From NCBI RefSeq assembly GCF_022539665.2, contig NC_081340.1:8121357-8185356 (forward strand): a stretch of 64,000 nt of DNA. Direction: 5' to 3'. A program made the translations under genes and the position numbers. The notes under the pieces were generated by a model. It saw nothing but the letters and a program-made list of their open reading frames with translations, had not been told where the DNA came from and ran no database searches. Source of the stretch: Daphnia carinata (taxonomy: Eukaryota; Arthropoda; Branchiopoda; Diplostraca; Daphniidae). How positions within the stretch are numbered: position 1 is the stretch's first letter; every line of letters starts with the position of its first letter. Of this stretch, positions 37,400-54,403 are shown one piece after another.

Positions 37400-40300
37400 C
37401 TACAAACCAAGAGAGAGAATCTTTTTCCGTGCTTTCAGTGTGTCCTTGGTGGACGAGTCTTTGTGGCAGTCCCGCATTCGAAGGCGAGTGGGAGTGGAGC
37501 GACCGGAAGCGGAACCCGACCCGGGAGGAGTGTTTTGATGAGCCGATTCGCCTCTGGGTCGTAGAATAAAATTTAAATCGCAACTGGTATTGATGGCGTA
37601 GTAGACGTTAGCGTTGGAGGGCAGAACCATTTCTAAATCGAAAGACCATAAAAATGATTACCCTATAATCTAGACGCAATGATAATGGCCAAGTACGTAC
37701 CTCCTTTGGGTAAAAGTTGAGCTAGTGTGTATTCCTCTGGGTTACCCTCAAGACCGTGCTTCACCATGGCGTTGCGAATGACCTGAGGACTTCTTTCGTG
37801 ATTGCTGACCATGATGCTCTTATAGAGATTGATACCCTCCGTTTCTTTGGACGGAGTGGCGATCGAAACGCGAATCACGTAAAAATCCGGCGTCCTCATC
37901 GGGCTGACGCTGTAAGGGGGCGTCACTCCGCGAGGCAAACTGCCAGCTTTACTTGGTGTCGCGTTCTGTGAAGACGAATGGGTACCAACACTGAGTCCCG
38001 TGGTCCCGCCTCCACTACTGCTCACCGACACATCCAACGACGGGAGCGAAGAGCTGCTCGATGAAGACGATAAATGCGTGTGGAACATTTTCTGTTCAAG
38101 AGATGCAGAGCTTTCACCGAGCGAAAGATTGGCGCTATTGGCACCATCGAGTTCTGAAAGGAACTGACTGCTAGAGCTGCTCGACGTACTTGCGATTGAG
38201 TCATTTTTGCGGTGGCCGTAACCATTGGGCTTACGTCGGGGGAATTTCTCGCTATTGCGCGCAGAACTGGGGCCCGAGCTACAGGGCTCCAGGTTGCAAG
38301 ACAATTCGTAGGCCTCCCGATCGTCCAGCACCATTAGGGATTCGAACCAGCGTTCGAAACGGGCGTCGGTGGCTATTTGGTATGAATTAGCTGCCCCTTG
38401 CAACAATTTGATTTGCGCAAGAACTTCAAATTCCTTTCTTCTTTTGTCGAAATTGATTAAACCATCAGCGGTCGTGTCCGGAATGGCCGTGTCAATCATC
38501 GTTAAATCCGTCAAGAACGTTCCCAAATAAGGAATGGTTCCGTGACTTATCAGCTGTTGATCAAAGACAAAAAGAAAACGGTACTTTAGATTTCCAACGA
38601 ATTTCGTTTTCTCACCTGCCATATTCATGCGACAAGACAAAATAGGAATGAATTTAAAAAGGAAAACAAAAAAACTCACGTTGGAGTGGCTGGCCTGCTT
38701 TTGGATAACCTTTTGCATTTGCCGGTCATTTTCTCCGGCCGTTTCAGCGAACTTGGCCGTTCCTTCCTTCATCAGCAACTCTCTCTGCGCCGATTGATTG
38801 TTTTCCTCGCTGAATATCCTGGCCAATTCCTCGTATACTTCTACTTTCTCCTTGGGAACGTTTGCCCAAACGTGTTTGAGTCTGTAGATGGGATTAGACT
38901 GTAGCGCCGATATGATGGCCTTCAGCGATGAGAAATTCTTGAGAACCCGTAATTCCTGTATGAAACAACAAGTCATTATTTAAATTTTTCGACTCTCTTC
39001 TCGAAACAGAAGCTACACTTGCCATACTAATGTTAAGGGTATTTCCTTTTTTTGCATTTCGTTTGTAACAACGATTTAGAAAATAAGAGAGATGACAGAC
39101 CTGTGCGACGTCAATCCACTTGGCTATAACTCGAGCCCTTTGTTGCGATTTTGGCTCTGTTGACCCGACCAATATCGTACTGATGACGCGGTAAGAGACG
39201 GCATTGAATTGTTCGACCGTAGCCGCAACGGATGAAGCCTCGGAGGAGCGAGCGCCCTTTCCGATTTTGCCCTTGTCGCGATCTCGCCTCGACCAAACAG
39301 CTCCCAGGCATTGGTGCGGTATGACTCGTTTAAATAATTCCTGTTGGTGGTTTGGTTAAGTACAAACGAGCAAAGAAGAATTTGAGAATCCTCTCAAGAA
39401 AGCGATAAGGAAAAAAAGAGAAACCTCTTGGAGGCGATTAAAGATACCGTACCGTATCGAGTCTGGTCAGTTGTTCGGCCATGTGTTTTTCAGGCAGTTC
39501 GAGAAAGATGGCGTGTAGGCTGGCATCGGCCGTATTATCACCGCTGTTGCAGATGCCGTTGACCGAACTACCACCGTTCGAGTCGTTACCGCTGTAAGTT
39601 AGATCGGGGTTGGTAGCCAAAATACGCTGGATGCTTGGGGATTGATCGACTGGAACGTCGCAAAAAGGAGAAGAACAAACGTAATAATTTTCCAGACATA
39701 AAAAAAATGAAATAAAACGGGTGCTCGGTAAGAGAAGTACATACTTGGTTCGGGGTTTTTGATCAAGCGTTCCATTCGGTGTTTCACTTTAAAATGGAGT
39801 TCACTGTCCTTGGCGTGTTGTTCACAAAAAGCCAAAAATTGGTTGAGCAATGGGTAATCGGGTGGGTCTCGGAAGTCTTCCGGGAATGCATCCAACCAGA
39901 CATGCAAAGTGCTTCGAAGAGTTCTTAATAGAAAGAGGAGCCTCGATGAGCAACAATAACAGTCAAAATAAATGAAAGAAATAGCTTACTTTTTGTGCTG
40001 CAAACGCACGGCTTCCATGACGGTCGGGTGATTAAGGTCCGCATATCGTTTGGCTACGAGTCCCAGTATTTGGTTGGCCGTGCTGAAGGTACGGTAAGTA
40101 GCTAGAAAAACGTTGACGTACGTCGACTCAAGCTCTCCAGTGTCGGAGGCTAGACTCTCCACCAACTTCTCCAAAGTCCCGGCCTTGATAAGCCGGACTC
40201 GGACCGTTTCCCACTCCAGATGAGATATATCATCTTCAGAGTCCTGCACGAGAAAGGAATGTTTACATAAATGCCAGATGAAGCCAACCACAACACATAT

Positions 40301-41309
40301 GGTCCTATATAGGTTGCTACTTACGCTAATTGCTTTGCTGGGTACATGGTAGCGCACTTTCTTCAAGTAGACAGCGTAGACGGCTCCTTCTGTTTTCTCC
40401 TCCCCCCACAGGCGCCATGTCGGGAGCTGTTGAACCCAAAGAAACATAAATAAATTCAAAAAATAAGATTACTTTCACATCCACAAACACAGAGGAAATT
40501 TGGTCGCACACGAAGCCTTTAGCGCTGCTCAGAGTTACTCTCTTTCTCAAATTATTCGGCCACGGTGGTTGAATTGCGTGCGATCGAATCCTAACGACTA
40601 GCAAAACGACACGCCTGAATGTCCTTTCATTTCATCGGAATTCTTGGGACGCCAAAAATTTAAAGAAAGATGGCCATCGGATAAATCGAATTCATTATGG
40701 AAGTGAGGGAGGGCCTGGGAAAACCTTCAGCGCACTATTGTGATGAAGGTTATAAAATAATGGTCGACTGATAGAAATAGATTCGGAGACATCATTCCAA
40801 TTAAACTCTTCCTCTCCAGCCGATCTGAGAAGGGGGAGAGGCTCTATTGTTTTATAATCATGAAGTATTCAGTGGCACGAATCGGTAAAACCACAGCGAG
40901 AACCGCGAGCTACGGCAGATGTTGTTGAATAGCGCGTTTTCAGATCGTCGGAAGCGCCTGTCCACGGTCCTTAACCTACTTTCTCACACCTCAGGAAAAT
41001 TCCATTGTTCAAACTGTATGTAATGTAATGGTGCTGCGAAAATGATCACGGGATCCAAAATAAATAACTGTCTCAGCCATCACCTAGTATTACAATATCT
41101 GGAGATTACTCATTATTTTGAATGACTTGCTTGATATGTGGGTCATCTATTGAAACAAATTGCTCGCAATCTCAAAGTGGAGCACAAAATAACCAATAAT
41201 ATTGGAAGTTAGCTGGTGCATGGCTGGCCCTGCTTAAATCTAATGACCCATTAGCTTCCCATTAAAATCTAGAAAAAAATACCTGGTTGGTGTCTCCATC
41301 AATGTTCAT
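37400..41309 (-). CDS. Rgl: Ral guanine nucleotide exchange factor, RalGDS/Rgl family
   Basis: Activates Ral GTPases downstream of Ras by catalysing GDP release. Exons on the minus strand: 41309-41283, 40426-40325, 40243-39990, 39923-39745, 39649-39453, 39340-39101, 38955-38680, 38553-37701, 37632-37400; 786 aa with every phase closing. Domains: an N-terminal segment WRLWGEEKTEGAVYAVYLKK typical of RalGDS/RGL; a RasGEF N-terminal (REM) domain at about 57-165; the CDC25 catalytic domain at about 235-515 (HMAEQLTRLDTELFKRV, NPIYRLKHVWANVP, ISHGTIPYLGTFLTDLTMID); a Ser-rich linker at about 520-640; a Ras-association domain at about 646-736 (DFYVIRVSIATP...TLAQLLPKGE); and a basic tail ending KARKKILSLGL. 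Exon 1 is only nine codons (MNIDGDTNQ) and lies 856 bp upstream, so other first exons are likely. An N-terminal cysteine or myristoylation site is not seen. Confidence 0.92.
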
Positions 41310-42254
41310 CGTCAACTATCAGAGTAGGAAAACTGAGAGCAGAATTCCCCAAACATTTCAAACAACTCCACTACTGTTCACCACACAGAGTTTCCGTGAT
41401 GAATACAGTGTTCAAAGATTAGTACGTGAATCCAGGAAAACTGCAAAAATGATCCAAGAGTAAGGTCACATCACGTTCAATGCGGAAGTGTCAAACCGAT
41501 GCATCTTCAAGAGATTCACTTAATCTTTCAAAAAAAACGAAAGAGAAGAGGAATCTAAAAACGTTCTTTCACAGTCGGCACAGTTTTCTTCACTAGTATA
41601 ACCACTGGTCTCATGGGTACTTTTCCCGACCCGCAACTACAACAGGTAGCTCCACTTCCTGCTTTGCTGCTTTCTCAACTCCATTTTGTTTTTTTTTTCT
41701 TCTCTCTCTTTCTGTGTATGGGGGCTGGCTGCTGTCCCTTGAGAAGGACGTTGCCAAATCGCTTTTTTACTTCAAAATAAAACATGAAAGGCGCCAAATT
41801 CAAAAACACAGGAAACAAACGGTCCTTAAAGTAGGCCAAGGAGGTGAACAGCTATAACGGTACTTGCAAGTAGAGAATTAACCCCTAATTATATCATTGT
41901 ATGTTTTGGTCTCTAGCGACATACCCGTAGATGAGTTTAAGTGAATCTAATACAGGGAAAGGACGTGGGTTCCTTTTTAACGGTAGAAAACGAGCGGCCA
42001 TCGCCCTTTACCCTTTACACGGAAATTCCCAGTGAACGAGGTGGATGAGAAATAGTATGCTTTACGATGCAGAGGAACACGCGACCTATCGCGAGATAGG
42101 TTTTATAACAGTATGTTCACTAACACTGTTTTATATGAAATAAGATGTGTAAAATTATTGGACAGGCTCATGAGGATAGCCGACTGACTGCCAGAGGAGC
42201 CCGTTATCAACTGTTTGTCGCCACCATCGGCGTTTTGCACTTGAATAATCACAG
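41310..42254. other. Divergent spacer between Rgl and the small plus-strand gene
   Basis: No coding frame that I can support. It probably contains the Rgl promoter and alternative Rgl leader exons, as well as the promoter of the gene at 42255. Confidence 0.4.
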
Positions 42255-42646
42255 ATGCGTTTAAATCTCGTGGTGATATTGAACAGTATCTTATGTCTTG
42301 TTTGGTACTTACCCTATTTGAACCAAGTTGTAACTGAACATCCTGATACAGCGGCCACAGACGCGACCTTTCATTTCCTGCGCAAATTAGTTTGTGCCAG
42401 AGCGCTGTCTAGTTACAAGGTGAGACGTCAACAGAATTACGTAGTGTACCTTGCGTCATCCAACGCGGACTTATCTGAATAATCTAGTGGCCTTGGTACA
42501 CTTTTTGCACGGTTAAAAGGCTAAAAGCAAAGGAATGTAGACATTAACCTTTCGTGGTTTTCTTACTTTAGTACCCCAAACAAATCTCTGGACGTTGCAA
42601 ATTAATGCAAGCTGCTTTTCGGGCATCAGCTGATGAATACCCATGA
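42255..42646 (+). CDS. Hypothetical 79-residue protein with N-terminal membrane or signal segment
   Basis: Two exons, 42255-42419 and 42572-42646, join cleanly in phase 0 (donor AAG/GTGAGA; acceptor TTACTTTAG). The first 24 residues, MRLNLVVILNSILCLVWYLP..., are strongly hydrophobic and could be a signal peptide or membrane anchor. The rest is mildly basic with two cysteines (KLVCARAL, SGRCKLMQ) and ends RASADEYP. I do not recognise a family. The ATG directly follows CACAG, so it may start a downstream exon of a longer gene. The gene converges with the kynurenine aminotransferase, whose stop lies 235 bp beyond. Confidence 0.4.
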
Positions 42647-42880
42647 CTATTTTGCAAGGCGGTTAAATCTTCCACAAATCTGGAAAGCCAAGCTGTTGGC
42701 AACTAAGGCGCTAAAGACGAATGGGAATTCTCCTGCAAATTTCCTATCCGTGAGGTCTGTATTTGAAAACACGAAATTTTGGAGCCTTCCAGGAGTAAAC
42801 GAAACTCAAGTATATAATGATCATTAAAATGTATCGTTTCTTACGTAGTTTCTCTAGTTATTACTTGCTTGATGCTGGTT

Positions 42881-44976
42881 CTACATGCTTTTCTTCCATT
42901 CTTTGAGGATTTCTTCGGCTTTCTGCAAATTAGCGTCCTCCTAAATTAAAAATAAGAGAAATAATCAACTATGTGAGGATTAAAACAAGAGGAAGTCTTA
43001 CTTTGATGAAACAAAAGCGTATATAATTTTCTCCTAGATTCTTATTTTCGGCGGAATAGAACGCTGTAGGAGGAATACCAGCCAACTTCTTGACTCGCGT
43101 TAGCCATTCAACAAAACAGTAATCTTTTTGGGAATATTTCTTTTCGCTCAGATCGGCATGGGGCTCTAAATTTCATATGCCATCACGCTCAATTTAACAA
43201 GAAGAGAAATGAAACTTGTGTATAAAAAGAAATCACCTAGAGCTGACCAATCGGCGACCATAAAATAACCTCCTTCGGGAATGATGGGCTTCATCCCAAC
43301 ATCTGTCTATACATAATAAAGCCATTCAGAAATCGTACCACATGAATAGGAATGAAGATTTCAAATTCACCAGAAATTTTGCCATGTAATCTCGTTTTGA
43401 CTCCAAGAGTTTTGGCAACGATTTGAAATAGCTTTCTTCGGTGTTTAATCTTTCTAGTTCAATTTCTAGTCCGCGAGCGACGGCTTCCTTCAGAAGAGTC
43501 ACATACAATAAGGTTAGTTAGACGTAATTCTCTCACACAACTAAAAGCATAATTAAATCACCTGAGTCGGTGTGACGCATGTATACAGAGCATTTTGATG
43601 TGCCACACACAAGTTGCGCATCAGGTGGGATGGACCGTATGCCCATCCCAGTTTCCATCCTGTCACACTAAAAGTCTTTCCGGCTGAGCAAACTGTAATT
43701 GTGCGGTCCCACATGTGAGGTAGCGAAGCTATGCAGTAAACAAAACGTTTAATAAGATTGAAGTAAGATGAATTGGAACAATTTATCACCCATTCGAAAG
43801 TGGCGGTAGGGTTCATAAACAAGCCACTCGTACACCTCATCCATGATACACATGACGTCCCACTTGATGCATAGCTGGCCGATAAATTCGAGCTCTGTCT
43901 GCGTAAAGACTTTCCCCAGTGGATTATTGGGTGTGTTGACTATGATAGCTTTCGTGCGACTAGTAAATTTCGAAGTTAATTCTGCTTCGTCTAATCTCCA
44001 TTCAGACGAATGGCCCTCTTCGCCAATTTTCTGATTGAAAATAAAATAAAGCATAGCATTAGGATACAACTAAAAAACAAATGACGTAGAGAAAACAAAT
44101 GAATACAGGTCGGAGAGGGATGAAGACGGGTGTTCCACCGGCAAGGCGAACCATGGGTTCATAGCAATCAAAAAAGGGCTCGATTATAATGACTTCATCT
44201 CCAGGGTTGATACATCCCATAATGGTACAGAAGAGAGCTTGGCAAACATTAAATATCGTAATATTCAAGAATTTGTTCACATCACAGGTTTTGTGCACAT
44301 TTTTTACCTTCATAAGCACCACCAGTAACCAGTATCTCTGTCAGAGGATCAATTGTCCTGCCTATGTGTTGGCTGTATAGTTTGGAGAGGGCTTGAACCA
44401 AACGAGGATGACCCTTGAATTTGACAAATTACAGAATAGGTGTGTTACTTATAAAAGTGACAATTATTTGTTACATATCCTCTGGTATACTGTTGCAGCA
44501 AGATGTTGTCGCCGTTGGCTACGTCTGCTAGAGCATCTGTTACATGCTTTGGTGGAGCAAAATCAGGAAACCCTTAATTTTCAAACTGGTTATAGAATAA
44601 CACAACAAAAAGAAAGACATTTATAAAATATTTCAAATGTTACCTTGACCAAGATTGAGAGGTTTGTGTTTAATGGCTAAATCAATAAATTCAACCCTAA
44701 ACGCAAATTGCAAAATTCAGCCATGCATAGTTACGTAGAATAATATTGGAAATACCAAACATTTTTCTCCAGGCCCTCATATTTTTTGGATAACTGAAAT
44801 TTCGAGGAACTCATGGCGAAAGTTGAACGACTAAAATGTCTCACAGGCGCGAAGTAGGAAGTGTCGCGAAGATCGATAGCTGAGCCCAGACGACGTGGGT
44901 TATGAAAATCTATTACTAAGGGAACAAGATAACGAACTACAGATTGCTGACGAAGACTGATTGTGGACAAAAGCAT
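42881..44976 (-). CDS. Kyat: Kynurenine aminotransferase / glutamine transaminase K (KYAT-like)
   Basis: PLP-dependent class I aminotransferase that converts kynurenine to kynurenic acid using 2-oxo acids. The family also has cysteine-S-conjugate beta-lyase activity. Exons on the minus strand: 44976-44756, 44696-44644, 44572-44475, 44413-44308, 44237-44107, 44030-43790, 43728-43562, 43487-43371, 43306-43237, 43165-43002, 42940-42881; 475 aa. Family blocks are plain: [39 protein letters not shown], and [15 protein letters not shown], where Lys301 should bind PLP. The substrate-carboxylate arginine is in NYIRFCF. The first about 55 residues are Arg/Ser/Leu-rich with few acids, as in a mitochondrial transit peptide. 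An internal Met (MSSSKFQ) could give a cytosolic form, as reported for relatives. Eleven short exons with 60-150 bp introns fit the rest of the window. Confidence 0.93.
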
Positions 44977-47900
44977 GACCTGGTAAAGATTGCGAGAACA
45001 ATTGCTTATTTGCTCTCCTTAAACAGAAAGTCACCTATTAAATATACCTGTATTTCGGATAGCGTGCCCTTAGAAAATGTAAACAAGTTGTTGCCGAATT
45101 CTTTGCCAAGTCGTATCGTCTGATGCGGCTCGGTTTGTTGCCAACTGGTTTCGACTAGTTGAACGAATAACTGGTTTCGACTATATTTACGTGTTCGATT
45201 CATTTGACTCTATATTCATTTAAAATGCTAATCGTTCTAGATGTAGGTGTTGAATAGCTGAGGGACTAGTTTAGTTTTCTATTGAATAAATTCAATTGTT
45301 TCTGTCTTTTTTCGATAAGTTTAGCATACCTTTTTGGTGACCTTAATCGGCATTCATGTCATCGATGAAGTTTATGACCGATTTTTGGAATTGTAAACAA
45401 TAGATCGGTGCCATCATCCAAAATTAAACCAAACGAAATGTGATCGTCTAGCAAGTTATGTCAGCCTGAAACTGGGTCCTATAACATTGAGGTCGCAGAA
45501 GAAAGTGTTAAACATAAGCTACGGTTACCCGTATGGCCTGACAGGAAGCGAAATTTTCGCCCGTCTAATCGTACGTGAGCATCCGTGTTGATGCGTATGT
45601 CAGATCATAGTAGTAAAAAAATGTAATGACATCCACAATGCATTCTAGACCTCGTTTGAAACCGCATTATTTGCTGATTGCAATCGTCGAACGAAATTTA
45701 TGCATTCAAAATGTGTAAACAATGTTCCCCCCTCCCCCCGCATTCGATCTGACAGATCGCTTTTTTTTTTTTTGGCAACATAACAACAAGACAGGAGAAA
45801 GGAAGAAAGAAAAGCTGAGCGAAAACGTGCTGGCGTTGAAAGTTTTTTCTTATTCCATAATTCAGCACACACGAGGGATCCGTGCGATCGTTCGTATGCG
45901 TGCCCAGGAGAAAATGCCCATTGGGGTACATGCGGTGCGTGCAAGAGAAAGGATACGTGGAGAAAGTCACACACGATGTTTGTCGGTGACGCCGAGCGTT
46001 GAACGAAGTTGAAGTAGTGGAGGGAAAGGAAACCATTTGGCGGATATATTTCAATCGATGCGACCAATATTGCCGGATAAAAAGGGAAAAGGCGCAGTAA
46101 AATGAAATTTTGAAAAAAAAAACAGGCGTGACTCAATTGAGGGAAACGATAACAAGAGTCGCTTTCTGACTTTTCTTGTCGCCTTACTTCCCAGCGGCAG
46201 ATCAGTGGTCAGTTTTTTTATTAGTTTTCATTTCTTTTCTCCGTTTCTCTTTCTGCCGGCAAACAATATGTTCGGGTGGGTGGAGTCCCCAATGCGTTTT
46301 AAAAAATAAATACAGGAGAGAGTTTTCAAAGCCGACTACGCAATCCAACTGAGAAACTTACTGGACCATGGAGAAAGTCGATTCGAATCGTTATGCGCTT
46401 GAGGGAGGAGAAAGAAAAATGAAAAAAGTCAGTGATGATGTGTTCTTGTGAAAAGCGGGTATTTTTTTTTTAAGGTGGAGGGAAATGGGTGTTTGGAAAG
46501 AGATCTGAGAACTTGTTGTACCTGAACCGCCGCGAACGGTGCTGGTACGGCCAGTAACTTTTCCCGCTTATAGCGTCAGAGACTTTCTCTTGTATGCAAC
46601 TAAATGAGCAAAATGGAGAAATGACTTGTTTGTTCATCATGTGATTATGGGCTACACGTCCTCCCATTGCTAATGCCCAGGAGTCAACCTTTTCCTCGAA
46701 AAACACGGTTCATGTTTGAGATCTTCTCCTTTTACAAGTGAATAGTAATGGAACGTTTCGTCAGATCATTCAAATTGCAAAATGCCTTGGATGCTGGCTT
46801 ACTTTTGTATCAAATGCTCCGAGGGGATGCTAGTTTTCACCAGCACCAACAATGCTCAAATCTAAGCTTTGAATTGCCCTGGAAAAGGAGGGGAAAAAAA
46901 TAGGTGGAAAGTGAAACACTCAGTCGAACTCTCCGTAGTTTTCCGACGGCAGTTGGTTTCTATCCCGACTCCCGCCGAATTCAACAGTTTTTTTTTTTTT
47001 TTTAACTGGGCCGCGGTTGGCCGTTTCTATGGCGAGAAGATGATCATTAAGAAAGCATTCAGCTCTTGTGTGTCTGACAGCCACATACATCACTCAGCCG
47101 TTCTTGCAGAAAACGAAGGTGAGCTTCTTTCGAATTTGATCGGCCAAGAAAACTGTGGACACGCTGCGGGGCGGAATTGCAAATAACTCTTATAGGGCCA
47201 AAGAAGTCTAGATGGAGGTGAAAGTAGGTCGGCACATCGCTCTACATCCTCTCGTCTGCGGGGTTGCTTTTTCGTCGATTTTTCATAATATCCGTTTCAT
47301 TTCCTTGTTGTTTGCTTTCGGATTTCTCGATTTCGTTGGTTAAAAGGGAAGCGCCACAACCGCGTATCACCTCCTACCGCACAAAGAATTCGAATGGCTA
47401 ACTGTTGTCCTTTTCTGCTGCAACATTCCTTTTTTTATTTAAACAATTTGAATGCTAGGTCCATCCGGTTCAAAGTGGTCGATCTTAGCTACACTGTATA
47501 GCTTTACATTCAAGTCTTCTTCTCCGAATGAGGTCGTCATTTATCACAAGACTGAGGTGTGCTGCTATCCATCGTTCGGCGGATGACTGGCATCACGCTA
47601 CTGTAAGCAACCGCGTGCCACACGACAGGTGTTTCTATTTCTTTGATTCCATGAAAGAAAAAAGGAGGCAACATTCTGTCTTGAATGAAGAAAAGAATGA
47701 AATATAGGACAGTAGTCCCCTATCCTTCCCGTCGTTTATACAAATATGCACAGACACACAGTGTGTGTTTGTGTATTCGATGCCTACGTAGGAAATCACC
47801 TTTGCTCTATGTCCTTGCCACCATGATTGCCAGTTAGCGGATTGCCATTAACTTGCCTCTCTTGTGCGTGCAGCTTGCCGGACAACAATTTCACAAGCGA

Positions 47901-48800
47901 GCCGACTAAAGAAAAAGTCTTAATCAATTGTTTTGAAATGGGTGAAAGTAAAACGCACAAGGAAATGTTTAAATATAATGACTCGCAAATGTGAAAAAGA
48001 ACAAGGCTATTTCCTGTTGCCTCAACAGGGATAACCGAACCGTAGACCTGCCGTATACAATTCTCGTGCATGTCCAGAAAGCGATCGACTGATTGGAGCG
48101 ACACTTTCTCTTTTCGACGCGATTTCCTGCTATACCTTTCGATACTCAGTCAACAGAAAGCTCCAAAACTGTGTATAACATTTGATGTAACATCGTTTCA
48201 TGTTGACTCGAGTATTGGCGCAAAGCCACCAACTTCAAGAATGAAGATGTTGTTTATGGTGTACACCACGAAAAATGATGAATATTTGCAGAAGATGGGG
48301 AGGGCATTGGGGAAGTGGTGGTTCACTAGTAAAAAAAAGAATAAACAAGAGAGAGAGAGAGAAAAGAGTCGGGAGAAAAGAGAGAAAATTCTGCGGCTGA
48401 CTGTTGGCGATGGAAGAAAGTGGGTCTCTGTTTGATAGCACTCAGGTTTTTTTCGTTCTATAGGACCCCACAATCCCAGGTGTTTCTTCTTGCATTTTTT
48501 GTTTCCCCCCCCCCCACCGCCCGATCTTCTTGTTCTTCTTCACAGTGTTCCTCTCGTCGAGAGTTTTCAGTATTTGGCTGGCAGTCGAGCTGGTCGCTAC
48601 AGGGCTCCTCTCTTCCCGCACGCTCGCTTCTCGACAGTCAAATACACCGAGCAAAAAGACCGTCTCTCTCTCTTTCTCTCAGTGTGCGTGTGTGTGCGTG
48701 TGTGTGCGTGTGTTTGTGTGGTAGAGGCGGAGAAAGAGAATTTTTCGTTTCGTCCCTCACCACAGCGCCGTAGTACATATAGACGAGAGCTGGACATTTC
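44977..48800. other. Intergenic spacer upstream of KYAT and of the serine protease
   Basis: About 3.8 kb between the divergent KYAT and protease genes. No frame here shows a recognisable protein or a consistent splice chain. It should contain both promoters. A (TG)n repeat lies at its right end. Confidence 0.45.
48683..48720 (+). repeat. (TG)n microsatellite
   Basis: Imperfect TG repeat with TGCG interruptions about 80 bp upstream of the likely protease transcription start. Confidence 0.85.
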
Positions 48801-49200
48801 GTCAGTTAGTTGTAGTGACAGCAGCTGTAGGGCAACTCGACACGTTCCAGTCGCTCCTCGGCGCCCGTTTTAGTTTGTTTTCGACAACAAATCGTGTTGT
48901 CTCATCGCTTTTTTTTTTTTTTTTTTAATTTCCTTCTTCTTTTGCGTTTCATTTTGTCCCGCTCTTTTAAATAATCAACGTCAAAGGCCCACAGTTGCAT
49001 CATCAGTTCACGACTTCAAGTGTCCCCGTCCGCCAAACATCAACAACTCGCTGCGGATATAGTTCGAATACGACGGCCATCAAAGGAGCTCTTCAACAAA
49101 GACCATCACCTATGGATTGATCCGTTTGCAGTTTGAAACGAAAAAAAAATAGAGTGTTTATCAGCCAGACTCGATCCATCAAGCACCGCCTTTTGTTTTG
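48801..49200 (+). other. Probable noncoding first exon of the serine protease
   Basis: A TCAGTT initiator-like sequence lies near 48800 and a strong donor, GTAAGT, at 49201. Its likely acceptor is the CAG at 50846-50848, 70 bp before the protease start codon. The intervening 1.6 kb then forms one leader intron containing a poly(A)-rich stretch near 49785-49825. This rests on motif placement and needs transcript support. Confidence 0.4.
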
Positions 49201-50918
49201 GTAAGTTCAACTTTCAATCATCGATTGATTGCATTGGTAGGACGTGAAGCCGGTGACTTGCACGAGCGTATAGAGTGCCACGATACCCCTAGATGATGGC
49301 CGGCATTGGTATATGGTCATAGCCAATGTGGGTTAGTTGGTTAGTGCTGGTGTGCCGCTCATTGCGACGACGTGTCTCTTGTTTGTTATTATGCAGATAG
49401 GCACGCGCGACGCGTCGCTTCACTGCTTTTCGGTTCTTATAACTATCTCGCTCATTAGCCTATATACTGGGCTGCGATGTGCATAGAGTACCGTGTTGGG
49501 TAGCGTCATCCATCACCTGCCATCTGTCCATGTTTTTCTTCTTTTTTTTTTTCATTGTGCCACGTTTGGCGGTTCCTTGACTGCAACCGACACGCGGCCA
49601 GACGACCGAATCTAACATACATTTTCACGTGAACGATGGAAGGAGGAAGACGGAAACAAAGTGGGCGAATCACTCAGCTGAAATATAGATCAATAAGACA
49701 CAAACAAACGGTCAACGCTGCATGGCGCACAATCACACACACCGAAAATCGTCATCGAGATGAAAACTGGAGAAAGTTATTCAGCCAAAAAAAAACAAAA
49801 AAACAAGAGAATAAAAAAAAAAAAAGAGGTAGGATGCGTACGAGAGAAAACTAGGAGAAAAGAGGGGGGCCGATACAAGAGGAGGATTGCTTTAACAATA
49901 CGTAGACACACACACAGCGTTTTGGCTGAGAAAAGTGTTTTCTCTTTTCAACCCTCTGGCGGATGCAGGCAAAGAGAGAGAGAGAGAGACCTACTCCTTC
50001 CACTTGAGCTGATGGCTGGAGAAAAATACTCCCTCCCCTCCTACTCCAGCACAAAAGCTTAAAGCCGGAGCTAGCCCAAACTCCATCATCGGAACTGTGT
50101 CAACGTCTGCCGGGCTGACCTAGTTCCATACCGTTTCTCTCTCATCGACTATCCCCCTTTTTTCCTATGCATTGTATTGTCCCCCCCTCTCTAGTACCGT
50201 AGATAATACGAAAAATGACACTCAAAATCATGTCACGTTTTTATATCTTCATCTCTCGGGGTTGTTATGACGTGACAAGCGCCAAGGCGCTAGATTCTTG
50301 ACTCGTTCCTATCCATCAAACGATGAAAAATGCAAGTCGGAAATGGGGAGGCCGAGCACCACACACTTCGAGGAACTATGCCAAGAGGTTTAGGATCAAA
50401 CTGGTCAGCGCTAACTGGGAGAAAGTTTTTCTTTGACTCATCAATGAGGTCAGCCCTCGTTTCCTTTCTCTTTTGGAAAATGTTTTCCTTTTAAAATGAG
50501 AAAGAAAAGAAGTGGATGCCATCTTAAGTTGCGGTCTGTTGCTTCTTACAGAATCGTCCTTTTTTTTTTCGAATTCCATTTGCTTTCATCCGCATTATTT
50601 AAGCATACGTTTTAAGAGGGGGTACTATATTGTTAATCGTGTTTTGGGAGAAAGACAGGATGTTTTACCTATCGCTTTCCCCTTCAACGAGCAGCCCACG
50701 GCGAGGACGTGACCCTTCAACTTTCTCATTTTATCTTCCACATTCTTTGATGTTTACAACTGCTGACTTCCTGTTGCTCCATTTTTTGTTATCGTCCGCC
50801 ACTCAAATTTTGCTTTTCTTTCATTTTTCCCTTGGATCAAAATGACAGGAGGGAGGCAATCTCGTTTTTGCGTTGTCTGTAAACCAAAAATCAAAAACGA
50901 AAACGGAAGCAAGTCGGT

Positions 50919-54403
<3,485 letters not shown>

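Noticed and set aside
45645-46136. 163-residue minus-strand frame upstream of KYAT
   Set aside because: Phe/Ser/Leu-rich translation of T-rich strand without family resemblance; two overlapping frames are equally open.
46869-47186. 105-residue plus-strand frame in the KYAT-protease spacer
   Set aside because: It contains a T-run-derived Phe stretch and no recognisable motif.
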